A DNA stretch of 64,000 bases from an uncultured Victivallales bacterium (GCA_903837355.1 CAILUI010000364.1:26981-90980), one strand, 5' to 3'; counted from the stretch's first letter, positions 25,678 to 35,492 are shown. Translations and numbers: made by a program. Notes: a model not told the origin generated them from the letters alone.

Positions 25678-27165
25678 TCACGGGCCGGCGCCGGCCATCA
25701 GGCGCATCAGGCTCTCCTGCGAGGCCTGTTCGCGGGGGAGCTCGCCGGCGATGCGCCCGGCGCGCATGACCACGATTCGGGCCGAGAGGCTGAGCACCTC
25801 GGGGAGCTCGGAGGAGATGAGGAGGATCGCCAGGCCTTGCCGGGCGAGGTCGTCGAGCAACTGGTGCAGGGTGGCCTTGGCGCCGACGTCCACACCGCGG
25901 GTGGGTTCGTCAACGATCAGCACTTTCAGTGGCCGCGCCAGCCACTTCGCCATCACGACCTTCTGCTGGTTGCCGCCGCTCAGGGTCGCGACCGCGGCGC
26001 TCAGTGCCGACGTCTTCACCCGCAGCCGCTCAAAGAGCGCGCGGGCTTCTCTGCCCTCACGGGCCCGGTCAAGGAGGCCCCAGCGCCGCAACTGATCAAG
26101 GATGACCAGGGAGAAGTTGGCCTGACAGCTCAGGAGGGGAATCAGCCCCTGGCGCTTGCGGTCTTCGGGCACCAGGCCGATCCCCCGTCGCAGCGTCTCC
26201 CGCACCCGCCCCAGCCGGATGGGCTCGCCGTCCAGTTCCACAGTGCCGGTTGCCCGCCGATCCAGGCCGAAGATCGCCTGCGCGACCTCGCTGCGACCTG
26301 CCCCGACCAGCCCGGCCAGCCCTACGATCTCGCCGGCGCGAACGGCGAACGTGACCTTCTCGAAGCGTCCCGGCGAGGCGAGGTCCTGCACCCGCAAGCG
26401 CACCGCACCCGGCGTGGCCGAGAGATACGCCGGCGAGGTCTCTGTCAGCGACCGGCCGATCATCAGGCGCACGACCGCATCGCGGCTGGCATCCTGCCGC
26501 GCCAGGGTGCCGACATACGCCCCGTCGCGCAGCACGCTGATGCGGTCGCACAGCTCCATGACCTCCGGCAGGCGGTGCGAGACGTAGATCATGGTCACGC
26601 CGCGTTCCCGGAGCTTGCCGATGAGCGCGAACAGCCGGCGCGACTCGCGCTCGGACAGGGAACTGGTGGGTTCGTCGAATACCAGGATCCGCGCCCCGGT
26701 GCCGACGGCGGCCGCAATCTGCACCATCTGCTCCTGCCCAGTGGTCAGCTCCCGCATCGGCAGCCGCACCGCCAGCGTCACGCCGATCTCGGCCAGCAGG
26801 CGCTCGGCGCGTTCCTTCATGGCCCGACGGTCGGCAAACACCCCGAACCGGCGCGGGTACTGCCCCAGACTCAGATTCTCGGCGACGCTCAGGTCCGGAC
26901 AGAAGGCCAGCTCCTGGTGGACCATCCCGACACCCTGGCGGGCCGCATCTCGCGGCGAATGGAAGTGGCAGACCTTGCCGTCGATGCATATCTCACCGGC
27001 GTCCGGCCGATGGATCCCGGCGAGGATCTTGCCGAGCGTCGACTTGCCGGCGCCGTTCTCACCCATCACCGCATGGCATTCGCCGCGGGCGATGGCGAAA
27101 CTGACGTCCGCCAACGCCCGCACCCCGAGAAAGGCCTTGGTGATGGACCTGAACTCGACCATCAC
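25678..27165 (-). CDS. Sugar ABC importer ATPase, RbsA/MglA type (two ATP-binding domains)
   Basis: This 495-residue protein has two fused ATP-binding cassettes. The first carries Walker A GENGAGKST (residues 35-43), a signature of the LTTGQEQM form, Walker B ILVFDEPTSSL and a switch histidine in YVSHRL. The second has the degenerate Walker A GLVGAGRSE typical of this family, signature LSGGNQQK and Walker B LIVDEPTRGVD. Family members power import of ribose, galactose, xylose or autoinducer-2. It starts three bases after the stop of the binding-protein gene and is the last gene of the minus-strand operon. The family is certain; the sugar is not. Confidence 0.95.
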   Translation of the reverse strand: MMVEFRSITKAFLGVRALADVSFAIARGECHAVMGENGAGKSTLGKILAGIHRPDAGEICIDGKVCHFHSPRDAARQGVGMVHQELAFCPDLSVAENLSLGQYPRRFGVFADRRAMKERAERLLAEIGVTLAVRLPMRELTTGQEQMVQIAAAVGTGARILVFDEPTSSLSERESRRLFALIGKLRERGVTMIYVSHRLPEVMELCDRISVLRDGAYVGTLARQDASRDAVVRLMIGRSLTETSPAYLSATPGAVRLRVQDLASPGRFEKVTFAVRAGEIVGLAGLVGAGRSEVAQAIFGLDRRATGTVELDGEPIRLGRVRETLRRGIGLVPEDRKRQGLIPLLSCQANFSLVILDQLRRWGLLDRAREGREARALFERLRVKTSALSAAVATLSGGNQQKVVMAKWLARPLKVLIVDEPTRGVDVGAKATLHQLLDDLARQGLAILLISSELPEVLSLSARIVVMRAGRIAGELPREQASQESLMRLMAGAGP

Positions 27166-27168
27166 GCC

Positions 27169-28131
27169 TCACTTGCCCAGCCACTTGTCCCACTTCTTCC
27201 CGTACTCGTCGGCGGTCTCTTTGGTGACCCGCGTGAGCGGATCGATGATCCGGACCGCGGGCGGGTCCTGCTTCTTGACCACCTTGTTGAGGACGATCTC
27301 GACGGACCGGTACCCCCAGCCGTAGCAGTCCTGGGCATAGAGGGCGGCAACGTGGCCGCTCTTCAGGTAGGCCAATTGCGCCGGCAGGGCATCGACCGAT
27401 ACCGTCTTGACCGAGCCCGGGGCCCACTTGAGGGCGTTCTTCGCGAACAGCGGCCAGCCGCCGATCATGGCCCAACCTTCGATTTCCGGGTGCGTATTCT
27501 GGGCGGTGTTAACCGCTTCGGCGGCCTGCTCGGGGGTCTCCGGGTGGTAGAACACGCCGTCAGCCGTCAGTTTCATGCCCGGGTGTTTGGCCAGTTCCTC
27601 CTTGACCCCAGCCACGCGCTTCTGCAGGTTGGGAGCCGTCTGGTTCCCGGCCAGGATGGCGATGGCGCCTTTGTCACCCATGATCTGGGCCAGCTCCTTC
27701 ATCACCGCGGTGCCGCAGGTGACGTCGTCGGTGCCGTAGTAACACAGCCGTTTGCTGCGCGGGGCATCCGAATCGAAGCACATGACACAGGCCCCCAGAT
27801 CCACCGCCTTGTTGATCGCTGCGGTCACGGCGTTGGCATCGGAGCAGGAGACGATGATTCCCTGAACCCCGGCGCGGGCCAGTTGCTCGACGGCTTCGGA
27901 CTGCTTCTGCGCATCCTCATCGGGCGGCGTCTGCCAGTCGATTTCGACTTTTACCCCCAGCTTCGCACCGAGCTCGCGCGCGGCGTCCTTGGCCCCGGCG
28001 TAGGCAGCCTGAAACACCGGATTGGACTGGCTCTTAGCCACCATGCCGATGGTGATCGTGCCGTCCGCCGCCCAGGCCCCGGCCGAGCCCCACGCCAACA
28101 CCAGACCCGCCAGCAAATGTCTCGCATTCAT
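27169..28131 (-). CDS. Periplasmic sugar-binding protein of ABC importer
   Basis: ATG 28131 starts a 320-residue protein with signal peptide ending GAWAADG; GGAATCAGG lies upstream. The mature protein begins TITIGMVAKSQSNPVFQAAY, the Peripla_BP_4 (RbsB-like) opening, and has GVQGIIVSCSDANAV, VMCFDSDAP and DALPAQLAYLKSGHVAALYAQ (split DALPAQLAYLKSG, HVAALYAQ) of the two-lobed pentose/hexose-binding fold. It delivers the sugar to the permease encoded upstream. A 38-residue longer frame exists but lacks a signal peptide. Confidence 0.92.
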   Translation of the reverse strand: MNARHLLAGLVLAWGSAGAWAADGTITIGMVAKSQSNPVFQAAYAGAKDAARELGAKLGVKVEIDWQTPPDEDAQKQSEAVEQLARAGVQGIIVSCSDANAVTAAINKAVDLGACVMCFDSDAPRSKRLCYYGTDDVTCGTAVMKELAQIMGDKGAIAILAGNQTAPNLQKRVAGVKEELAKHPGMKLTADGVFYHPETPEQAAEAVNTAQNTHPEIEGWAMIGGWPLFAKNALKWAPGSVKTVSVDALPAQLAYLKSGHVAALYAQDCYGWGYRSVEIVLNKVVKKQDPPAVRIIDPLTRVTKETADEYGKKWDKWLGK

Positions 28132-28190
28132 CCTGATTCCCTTTCGTCGTGACCCCGATGGTTGCGCAGTCCATGATTCCGCCCAACGCA

Positions 28191-29336
28191 CTAGCCCTGC
28201 CGCCGCGCCTGCCACTGCCTCCGGCTGCGCAGGTAGTCGCTGACCCGGTCGACGGCCACCGCCATGATGATGGCGACGCCGATGATGATCTTGCTGTACT
28301 CCTTCGACAAGGTCAGGACAAGCGGTCCGAGGGCGATCTTGTGCAGGACGTAGATCCCGTTTTCGATCATCTTGATAATCAGGGCCCCCAGCCAGGCGCC
28401 GAGGGCCGAGCCGCGACCGCCGTTCAGGCTTGCCCCACCCACCACCGCCGCGGCGATGACCGTCAGCTCATAGCCCTCGCCGGTGGCGGTGTTCGCCGAT
28501 CCGAAGTAGCCGGTCGAGACCATCCCCGCAACCCCCGCGGCCAGCCCCGAGAGGAAGTACGCTCCCAGCTTGATCCGGCCGACGGGCAGCCCGCTGAAGC
28601 GTGCGGCCTCCTCATTGCCGCCCAGTGCATAGAGCTTGCGCCCCGCGACGGTATGGCCAAGGAAGACCCAGCCCGCGGCCACGCACGCGATCATGATGAT
28701 CATCGGTACCGGCTGCAACATGATCGCCGGGGCGTCGACCCGCCGGATGAGGACCTGCCAGGACATGAGGTCCTGCGTGAAGGCGAGCGGCAGCGTCTTG
28801 TCGCCGGAAGGCAGCGACTTGGTGGCTACCGAGATCAGGGCGATGCCGCGGAAAATGCTGAGCGTGCCCAGGGTGACGATGAACGGATGCATCCGCAGCC
28901 CCACCACCAGGGCCCCGTTCAGCAGGCCGCAGAGCCCGCCGATGCCGACGGGCACCAGCACCGCCACCGGTAGCACGAGCCAGGGGCTAGCGGTCTCGGG
29001 GAAGGTTTGCAGCACCGCCGCACAGCCCAGCGCCGACAGGCCGAAGATGGAACCGATGGAGATGTCGATGCCGCCGGCGATGATCACCACGGTCACACCC
29101 ACGGCCATGATCGCCATCCAGGACATCGGCGTGGCGATGTTCGGGATCAGATTGTCCAGCCGCAGGAAGTTGCTGACCGTGTGCCCACGGAGGGTGATCG
29201 GCTCGGCGGCGAAGGTCAGTACCAGCCCCAGCAGTACGATCACGGTCACCAGGCCGGCTTCCTGGAAGCGCGGCCAACGCCGCCGCGCACCGGGCTGGCG
29301 GCTGAACTCAGCGGCAGGTGATGGATCCTGTTGCAT
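28191..29336 (-). CDS. Sugar ABC importer permease, RbsC type
   Basis: This 381-residue integral membrane protein has about ten hydrophobic helices, with the family motifs GVTVVIIAGGIDISIGS, FIVTLGTLSIFRGIAL and NEEAARFSGLPV, the latter being the cytoplasmic loop that contacts the ATPase. Ends VDRVSDYLRSRRQW. The start at ATG 29336 is the most likely; its ribosome-binding site is weak. It is the first gene of an operon with the binding protein (59 bp later) and double ATPase. Divergent promoters with the UroD-like gene lie in the 259 bp upstream. Confidence 0.92.
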   Translation of the reverse strand: MQQDPSPAAEFSRQPGARRRWPRFQEAGLVTVIVLLGLVLTFAAEPITLRGHTVSNFLRLDNLIPNIATPMSWMAIMAVGVTVVIIAGGIDISIGSIFGLSALGCAAVLQTFPETASPWLVLPVAVLVPVGIGGLCGLLNGALVVGLRMHPFIVTLGTLSIFRGIALISVATKSLPSGDKTLPLAFTQDLMSWQVLIRRVDAPAIMLQPVPMIIMIACVAAGWVFLGHTVAGRKLYALGGNEEAARFSGLPVGRIKLGAYFLSGLAAGVAGMVSTGYFGSANTATGEGYELTVIAAAVVGGASLNGGRGSALGAWLGALIIKMIENGIYVLHKIALGPLVLTLSKEYSKIIIGVAIIMAVAVDRVSDYLRSRRQWQARRQG

Positions 29337-29558
29337 GCCAGCAGTGGGCTTGGTCAGCAAGCCGGGGCTTTCTGCACTCGTGATACGGGTCGCATGGCCC
29401 GTCAATCTGCCTGATCTCACCGCCGATAGCAACCCGAACGCCCGCGCCGGAGGCTGATTTTCGCCTCCTACCGCGGCCTTGCGCTGCGGTCCGGCGTACG
29501 AGGCGCAGGTCAGCGGCAGCGAGGGCGCGCCGCGTCGGCCGCGCCGGCGCCGCAGCGC

Positions 29559-29564
29559 TATAGT
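29559..29564 (+). promoter_or_regulatory. Candidate -10 element (TATAGT) of the UroD-like gene
   Basis: TATAGT sits 31 bases before the ATG at 29596 in an otherwise very G+C-rich stretch. No good -35 hexamer is seen 16-18 bases upstream, so this is only a partial promoter call. Confidence 0.4.
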
Positions 29565-29595
29565 ATGGCGTCGTCGGACCTTCTCGGAGTCAGCC

Positions 29596-30882
29596 ATGCC
29601 CTACACGCTCCCCGCCGCTGAGCGGGACTATCTGCGCGGCCTTGCCCGGCGCCAGGCCGAACTCGCCGCCCTGCCGGTCATGCAGCAACGCCAGCAGCTG
29701 TGGACCGGCGTCAACGACGCCTTGCCTGGCACCCGGCCGCCGTTTGCCATCGAGACCTGGACCCTCGACCGCGACTTCATGCCCGCCTCGATCTTCCGTT
29801 GCACCTCCGACTACGGGCGTCGTCTCGAGGGCGGGTTCCTGCGGCACATCCGGCACCACGAGATTCTCGGCGACGACCATGTCTGCCCCGGCAGTCTGGA
29901 CCTGGGCTGGCACGTGTGGTGCAACGAGTTCGGCATCGACATCCCGACTCGCTATGAGAAGGACGGCGAGGGCGTGGTTCTGGGCTATCACTTCGACTGC
30001 CCGATCAAGGACCTGCGCAGCGGCTTCGACATGGTCAAACCAGCCACCTTCGGCGTCAACCGTGAGAGCACCCTCGCGGAGAAGCACTTTCTGGAGGAGA
30101 CCTTCGGCGACCTGCTCCCGGTCACACTGCGCTCGGGGACCTACGGCAACAACTACCTGACGCAGCGGTTGATGCGCCTGCTGAGCATGGAGACGTTCTT
30201 TATGGCGATGTACGACTGTCCGGAGACGCTGCATCGCCTCATGGGGTTGCTCTGCGACAACGCGCGGCGGATGGCGTGCTGGGCCGAGACCGAGGGGCTC
30301 CTGGTCCTGAACAACGGCAACCAATGCACCTGCGGCACCTGCTTCAACTTCACCACCTGCCTGCCGCGGCGGGCGGTGGGGCCCGGGCAGGTACGGCTTT
30401 CCGACATGTGGTCCGGCATGGACAGCCAGGAGACCGTGGGGGTCTCGCCGGAACTCTTCCACGAGTTCTGTTTCCCCTACTACCGCGACCTGGCAGCGCT
30501 CTACGGCTTCGTGTACTGGGGGTGCTGCGAGCCTGCCGACCCGATCTGGGCGACGTCGCTCAGCCGGCTCCCCAACCTGCGGGCGGTCTCGGTCTCACGG
30601 TGGGCAGACCAGCGCTACCTGGCCGAGGTGCTTGCCGGCAAGGGCATCGTCTTCTCACGCAAGCCGAACCCCAATCTGCTGGGCGTCGATCCCAGGCTCG
30701 ACGAAGCGGCCTGGGCCGCCGAGATCCGCGAGACGCTGGCACTGACGGCCGGCAAGGATCTGCCGGTGGAGTTCGTCGTTCGCGACGTCTACTCGCTGCA
30801 TGGCAACCTGGCCAAGGCCAAGCGTGCCGTCGAGATCGCCCGGAGTGAGATCGACCGGTTCTTCCCGCCGGTCCGGCCCTGA
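29596..30882 (+). CDS. Uroporphyrinogen-decarboxylase-fold protein
   Basis: This 428-residue cytoplasmic protein starts at ATG 29596 and begins MPYTLPAAERDYLRGLARRQ. It has the TIM-barrel pattern of the URO-D superfamily, which includes haem-pathway decarboxylases and corrinoid-dependent methyltransferases: SLDLGWHVWCNEFGID, LPVTLRSGTYGNNYLTQRLM, HEFCFPYYRDLAALYGFVYWGCCEPADP. A cysteine-rich stretch QCTCGTCFNFTTC is unusual. It lacks the N-terminal arginine motif of true HemE, so haem synthesis is unlikely. These proteins are often found next to sugar uptake genes in PVC-type genomes, as here, where it is divergent from the ABC operon. The reaction is unknown. Confidence 0.8.
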   Translation: MPYTLPAAERDYLRGLARRQAELAALPVMQQRQQLWTGVNDALPGTRPPFAIETWTLDRDFMPASIFRCTSDYGRRLEGGFLRHIRHHEILGDDHVCPGSLDLGWHVWCNEFGIDIPTRYEKDGEGVVLGYHFDCPIKDLRSGFDMVKPATFGVNRESTLAEKHFLEETFGDLLPVTLRSGTYGNNYLTQRLMRLLSMETFFMAMYDCPETLHRLMGLLCDNARRMACWAETEGLLVLNNGNQCTCGTCFNFTTCLPRRAVGPGQVRLSDMWSGMDSQETVGVSPELFHEFCFPYYRDLAALYGFVYWGCCEPADPIWATSLSRLPNLRAVSVSRWADQRYLAEVLAGKGIVFSRKPNPNLLGVDPRLDEAAWAAEIRETLALTAGKDLPVEFVVRDVYSLHGNLAKAKRAVEIARSEIDRFFPPVRP

Positions 30883-30972
30883 ACGGCGCTTTGCCGACCG
30901 CGCTCCGGCAACCCTCCAGGCAGGCGCTACCGGCACCGGGTCGGGGCTTTGGCCACGGCTTCCACCCGGCAC

Positions 30973-32916
30973 TCAGGCATCCGCGTCGAGCGCATAGCGA
31001 GTGACCGTACGGTCCGCGAAATACCAGGCGTCTTCGGATGGGTGTATCGCCGGCCCGGCTGGCGGGGACGGGGACGTCTGTAGGCGCGTGACCGCGTTGC
31101 GCTTTCGGCGCCAGACCGACACCCGTCCGTCCTCACCGATGCCGACCACGTTGCCGCTGGCCGGCACGACGAAGAAGCCCCGCTCCGCCGCGCCGAAGTC
31201 GCGGCAGGTGACCCCGAGCACCAGGGCTTCCCGGCGTCCCCGGCAGTTGACCAGGGTCCCATCGGTCAGCAGCAGGTAGGTGACCCGGCGGCGCCCGTCA
31301 GCGGCCATCGCCGCGCACTCGTGCTCGAGCGGGAGTCGTTGCAGGACGCGGCGGGAGCGTCCCTCGAGGACGAGCAGCGTCTGGCCCGCGGCCGCCAGCA
31401 GTCGTCCGGCTCGCCCCGGGGCCACCGCGATCGCGCCGACCTGGCCGACTTCAGGGAACACCGTCACGGCCGCGCTTCCGGCCAGGTATCGGAAGAGCAG
31501 GCCCGGCCGCGCCTGCCAGGCCGGTGTCCAGCAGGTCTCGGCAGCGAACGCGAGGCTGTAGGGGTTGGGTCCCTGCGTGCCCCAGAGAGAGCCGTCGCCG
31601 ACGCGCAGCAGTTGGATGGCGGGCTCGCCGAGGCGTTGGTGGCGGTGCGTACGCATGTCGGTCGCCCACAGCCCGGGCATGGCCTCGCCATGGTTGGCCA
31701 CCAGGTAGCGGCCCGTTCGGCCGGCGAAGGCCGCTGGGCCGTAGTTGGCGCGATGGTCGTCGGCCCAGACTTTGCCGTGGTTGCAGGAGCGACCCGTCGC
31801 GGGATTGAGCGTGAACGCATAGCCCAGATCGTAGGTGTCGGTGCCGAGAACCGCTGCCGGCGACATGGCCAGACACCGGCATTCGGCCGGTGTCGGGTTC
31901 GCCGCGACCTCCACCAGGGCTCGGGCCTCAAGGTCCGCGCGCAGCAGGCGTGTGGCGGTGAAGAAGTAGAACTCGCCCTGCGGCCCCAGCAGGAAGTCGC
32001 CGCCGGGCTCCTGCGAGTCGCGCGACCACTCTCCGAGCACCTCCCCCGTTGCCGGGTCCACCGTGGCGACGTGTGCCCGCTGGCGCTGCTCTTCCCAGGT
32101 CTGCATCAGCAACACCTCACGCCCCTCGTGTCGCCACCAGGCGCTGTGCCCGCTGAGGTCGCCAGGCAGGTGCGGCACCGGTATGGCCTCGACCTTGCCA
32201 GTGGCGGCACGGTAGGCGTACAGGCGTTCCCGCACCGTGGCCCCGGAGAAGCGGGCGTACAGGCAGTAGGTCGGGTCCGCTACCGGCCGTCGGCCGCCGG
32301 TCAGGAAGAGCGCGTAGCAGGCTGGGTCAACCGTGGCCATGTCCACCCGCGGCTCGATCTGCCCGGTTCGCGGTTGGAGGCTGAAGAGCCAGCGGTTGGT
32401 GTCGCCCCAGATCGTGCCGTCTGGACCTTCCTCGAGGCGGCGGGTGATCGGGCCGCTGCGGCCGGGCAGCAGGGTGTCGTGATTGCCCGGCACGATACCG
32501 ATCGGTTCCAGCCTCTGCTCACGCCAGTTCAGGCGGAACAGCCCGACTCCCTTGGCGCCATAGATCTCGCCCTGCGACGTGCGCAGCAGGGTGAAGATCC
32601 AAGGGGTCGAAGCCAGTGCCGGCGAGCCCAGCGAGGTGATCTCGCCGCTGGCCGGATCAAGGCGGTAGACCAAGCCGCCATAGGCCGTCCCGATGTAGAT
32701 CATGCCGTCGGGTGCTTCGACCATGCAGTCGAGTTGGTACTCGCCCGGCGCGGCCACGCGCCGCAACTCGCCCGTCCCCTGGTCATAGCACCAGACGAGG
32801 CCCGGTTGCGGGCCGTAGGTGCCGATGAACACCTGCCCTGATGAATGCACCAGGCCGCAGCGGAACATGTTGCTGCCCCGCCCGATGGGACCGCAGTCAG
32901 TGGCTCGGATCTGCAC
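30973..32916 (-). CDS. Cytoplasmic beta-propeller protein
   Basis: The start is GTG 32916, placed by GGAGG eight bases upstream. The 647-residue product has no signal peptide and consists of repeated four-stranded units (GLVYRLDPASGEITSLG, LFSLQPRTGQIEPRVDM, YAFTLNPATGRSCN, LLVLEGRSRRVLQRL), so it folds as one or two propellers of the NHL/WD-like class. It lies 66 bp downstream of the GH36 gene in the same direction, so they are probably co-transcribed. It might sense or bind a sugar or act as a lyase/lactonase-like enzyme, but no catalytic residues can be assigned. Confidence 0.75.
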   Translation of the reverse strand: MQIRATDCGPIGRGSNMFRCGLVHSSGQVFIGTYGPQPGLVWCYDQGTGELRRVAAPGEYQLDCMVEAPDGMIYIGTAYGGLVYRLDPASGEITSLGSPALASTPWIFTLLRTSQGEIYGAKGVGLFRLNWREQRLEPIGIVPGNHDTLLPGRSGPITRRLEEGPDGTIWGDTNRWLFSLQPRTGQIEPRVDMATVDPACYALFLTGGRRPVADPTYCLYARFSGATVRERLYAYRAATGKVEAIPVPHLPGDLSGHSAWWRHEGREVLLMQTWEEQRQRAHVATVDPATGEVLGEWSRDSQEPGGDFLLGPQGEFYFFTATRLLRADLEARALVEVAANPTPAECRCLAMSPAAVLGTDTYDLGYAFTLNPATGRSCNHGKVWADDHRANYGPAAFAGRTGRYLVANHGEAMPGLWATDMRTHRHQRLGEPAIQLLRVGDGSLWGTQGPNPYSLAFAAETCWTPAWQARPGLLFRYLAGSAAVTVFPEVGQVGAIAVAPGRAGRLLAAAGQTLLVLEGRSRRVLQRLPLEHECAAMAADGRRRVTYLLLTDGTLVNCRGRREALVLGVTCRDFGAAERGFFVVPASGNVVGIGEDGRVSVWRRKRNAVTRLQTSPSPPAGPAIHPSEDAWYFADRTVTRYALDADA

Positions 32917-32982
32917 CGGTGGAGTCCTCCGTGAAGCCTGGGCTCCGCAGTGACCGGGGTGCCGCCCTGGCTCGGGCGCCGG

Positions 32983-35142
32983 TCAGCGCCCCAGTTCGAT
33001 GAGGCGACCGGAGTAGCGTCGCGGCAGGTGGACGACCAGGTCTGTGCCCTCGCGGCAGACGTCATACGGGAGCTCTGGCCGCGTCGGGAAGAGCTTCCGG
33101 GCGGTCAGACTCTGCTGCTGCCGGGAGAGCGGGATGCGCAGGGTGTCGGCCTCGGTGTCCAGCCGCCAGACGTACAGCAGGGCGCGCGCTTCGGCCTCGA
33201 GCATCACGGTCACGAAGGAGTGTCGGTCGGCGATGTGGGTCAGGCCGTTCGGGAAGGCGGGGGTGGCCGTGCGGATGAAGCTGCGCAGGCCCTTATAGCA
33301 GGCCAGGCCTTCGCGCAGTAACTGCGTGTTGAAGTCGTCCGCAGCGTCGATCCGACCCGAGAGGTACATGCTCCCGCACATGCCGCTGACCAGGTTGAAG
33401 ACGGTGTTCTCGCCGTCGGCGAGGAGCGCCCGCGTCTCCGGCGCCATCAGCATCCCGGGGTTCTCCCGGTCGCTAAAGCGCAGCGACAAGGGGTAGGCCC
33501 AGACCCCGAGTTGCTCGGGAAGCACCTGCAGCAGCGAGCCCTGTAACACGCTGGGCATGAGGTCGTAGTCCTCGACGTCGGAGACGCTCTGCAGATGGAA
33601 GTGCTTCAACATCTCATTGTCTTCGCGCATGGCGCCGCTGCTGCAGTTCTCCAGGATCAGGTCGGGGAATCGCCGGCGCAAGTCGTCGATGAAGGCGCAG
33701 AAGGCCCGCAGATGGTCCTGCATGCCGCAGGCCGCGTTGCCGAGGCTGTCATCCCCCTGGCCGATGCAGGAGTTGTAGTCATTCTTGATGAAGCGCACGC
33801 CCATCCCGTAGAGGCGGGTGACGACGTCGAGAAGGTGCTTCCGCACGGCGGCGCAGCGGTAGTCGAGGAAGAAGCGCCCACTGTCGCAGATGCGTTTGCC
33901 GTGCCGATGCAGGAAGCAGTCCTCGGACGCCTGGGCCGCGAACGCGGACGTGCCGCTGGCGACCTCCATCTCCAGCCAGATGCCGGGCCGGAGCCCCTTC
34001 TTCCCGATGTAGTCGAGGACAGACTGCAACCCGCCGTCACCAAACCGGTCCGGCGAAGGCAGCCAATCGCCCAGTCCCGAGGACCAACTCCGCGCCCGTT
34101 CGCCAAACCAGCCCGCATCGATGACGTAGCACTCCGCCCCGATCTCGCTGGCTTTGTCGACCAATGGCAGGGTGTTCTCCAGGGTCGGGTTACCCCAGAG
34201 GCAGTTCATGTAGTCGTTGAAGAAGACGGGGACCTCGCCCGGCCACGCCGGGGCGGGGTAGATGAAGCTCCGGCGGTACCGCGTCAACTCGCGCGCCGCC
34301 TCGGAGAAGCCGCCTTTGACGGCGCCGATGGCCGCGGTTTCCGTGACATAGGTTTCGCCCGGCTTCAAGGTCCTGGCGAAGCCCAGGTAACGCTCGTTGG
34401 CGGCATCGAGGATCACGTACAGACTGCCGCTGGGCTCCTCGTGCAGGTTCCGCCAGCCGCACTCGATGTACCACGAGGACGGGGTTTCGAGCTGGAAGAA
34501 GAAGGTGTCATTCGCCTTCGTGTCCTCCAGCAGCAGCAGCGGCAGCAACTTCGAGGTGCTCATCGAGCCGATGTTCGAGAGGTGGATGGCCGTGGGGTTG
34601 GTGTGCGTGGTGGCGTAGTAGATGCCATGGTCACGAAGACGCGCCCGCGTCCACTGCCCCTCGCCCTCCCAGGCGTTCTTACAGAGATGCACGAACAGCC
34701 GCTCATGGTCGAGCGTACGCAGCACGGCGTCCGACATCATCCCGTGGACCGAGGCGCTCGAGAGCTGGGTGATGACCACCTCGCTGTCGGTGCTGTTGGT
34801 GGCCTTGGTGTAGGTCCTGAACGCACTCGTCTTGCCGTCCCGTTCATAGACCACCGCGATGGCGAGGCCATTGAGTGCATCTCGGAAGTTGAGGGTGAGC
34901 CGGTTCTCCTCCTCGATCTTGCCGAGGAACTGGCTGTTCGTACTGCCGAGCGTCTGCTGGGTCGTGAAGGCCGTGGAGCCGCCATAGGGCTGCCCCCAGG
35001 TCGTTACCTGAAACGGCGCCGCGGCCCGGCCCCGTTCGGAAAGCTGCGGCGTCTCGCCCGTTGACAGGCCTAGGAAATGGCACACGCCGCCATCGAGCTC
35101 AAACGCCAGTACCGCCGTGCCGCTCTGGAAAGTGTACAGCAT
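32983..35142 (-). CDS. GH36 alpha-galactosidase
   Basis: ATG 35142 has AAGGATG about eight bases upstream and gives 719 residues, the usual length of GH36 enzymes. The barrel holds the GH36 signatures CYVIDAGWFG, KNDYN with nucleophile Asp455, LILENCSSGAM, and SVSDVEDYD with acid/base Asp522. There is an N-terminal super-sandwich domain and a C-terminal beta domain. No signal peptide is seen, so it would cleave alpha-galactosides in the cytoplasm after import. It is followed by the propeller gene. Residue numbering is by count from this start. Confidence 0.9.
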   Translation of the reverse strand: MLYTFQSGTAVLAFELDGGVCHFLGLSTGETPQLSERGRAAAPFQVTTWGQPYGGSTAFTTQQTLGSTNSQFLGKIEEENRLTLNFRDALNGLAIAVVYERDGKTSAFRTYTKATNSTDSEVVITQLSSASVHGMMSDAVLRTLDHERLFVHLCKNAWEGEGQWTRARLRDHGIYYATTHTNPTAIHLSNIGSMSTSKLLPLLLLEDTKANDTFFFQLETPSSWYIECGWRNLHEEPSGSLYVILDAANERYLGFARTLKPGETYVTETAAIGAVKGGFSEAARELTRYRRSFIYPAPAWPGEVPVFFNDYMNCLWGNPTLENTLPLVDKASEIGAECYVIDAGWFGERARSWSSGLGDWLPSPDRFGDGGLQSVLDYIGKKGLRPGIWLEMEVASGTSAFAAQASEDCFLHRHGKRICDSGRFFLDYRCAAVRKHLLDVVTRLYGMGVRFIKNDYNSCIGQGDDSLGNAACGMQDHLRAFCAFIDDLRRRFPDLILENCSSGAMREDNEMLKHFHLQSVSDVEDYDLMPSVLQGSLLQVLPEQLGVWAYPLSLRFSDRENPGMLMAPETRALLADGENTVFNLVSGMCGSMYLSGRIDAADDFNTQLLREGLACYKGLRSFIRTATPAFPNGLTHIADRHSFVTVMLEAEARALLYVWRLDTEADTLRIPLSRQQQSLTARKLFPTRPELPYDVCREGTDLVVHLPRRYSGRLIELGR

Positions 35143-35306
35143 ATCGGTCGCCATCCTTACGCTGCCCACGAACACCCGGTGCTCGGTGCGTGCGGGGCGC
35201 CGCCCGCCGGGACACAACACACCCGTTCGGACTCAACGTTCCGCTGGTGATGGCGACTTGCGGCCACCCACGGTTGCCCCAGGATGTCGGCCTCGTCTCA
35301 GGCGAT
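35143..35306. other. Short divergent region upstream of GH36 operon
   Basis: This holds the promoter of the GH36 operon on the minus strand and the end of the small gene at 35307. No clear operator is visible. Confidence 0.35.
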
Positions 35307-35492
35307 TTACTTGGCGGTATCGTCGGGTGCCTGAACCGCGGCATGCTTCTCGGTCACGGCCTCGACCTGACGGTCGATCTTGCCGCCGTTGCGGCCACGC
35401 CAGTCGGTACGGGTGCCGTTTGCCATGCGCTGGGCGATGACGATGTAGGCGGCGACGGTCTTGCCGTCTTCACGGACTTGGGCGGCGGTCAT
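35307..35492 (-). CDS. Small hypothetical protein, 61 aa
   Basis: ATG 35492 is preceded by AGGGGA eight bases upstream. The product begins MTAAQVREDGKTVAAYIVIA and ends QAPDDTAK; it is charged, with no hydrophobic segment. I do not recognise a family. The upstream frame (to 35678) has no ribosome-binding site. It lies between the GH36 operon and the start of a run of small accessory genes. Confidence 0.45.
   Translation of the reverse strand: MTAAQVREDGKTVAAYIVIAQRMANGTRTDWRGRNGGKIDRQVEAVTEKHAAVQAPDDTAK

Noticed and set aside
25669..28152. 827-codon plus-strand frame over the ABC ATPase and binding protein genes
   Set aside because: It is an antisense shadow of two certain genes.
32917..32982. 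Intrinsic terminator between the GH36 and propeller genes
   Set aside because: The 66-bp spacer has no clear stem followed by a U-tract, so co-transcription is more likely.
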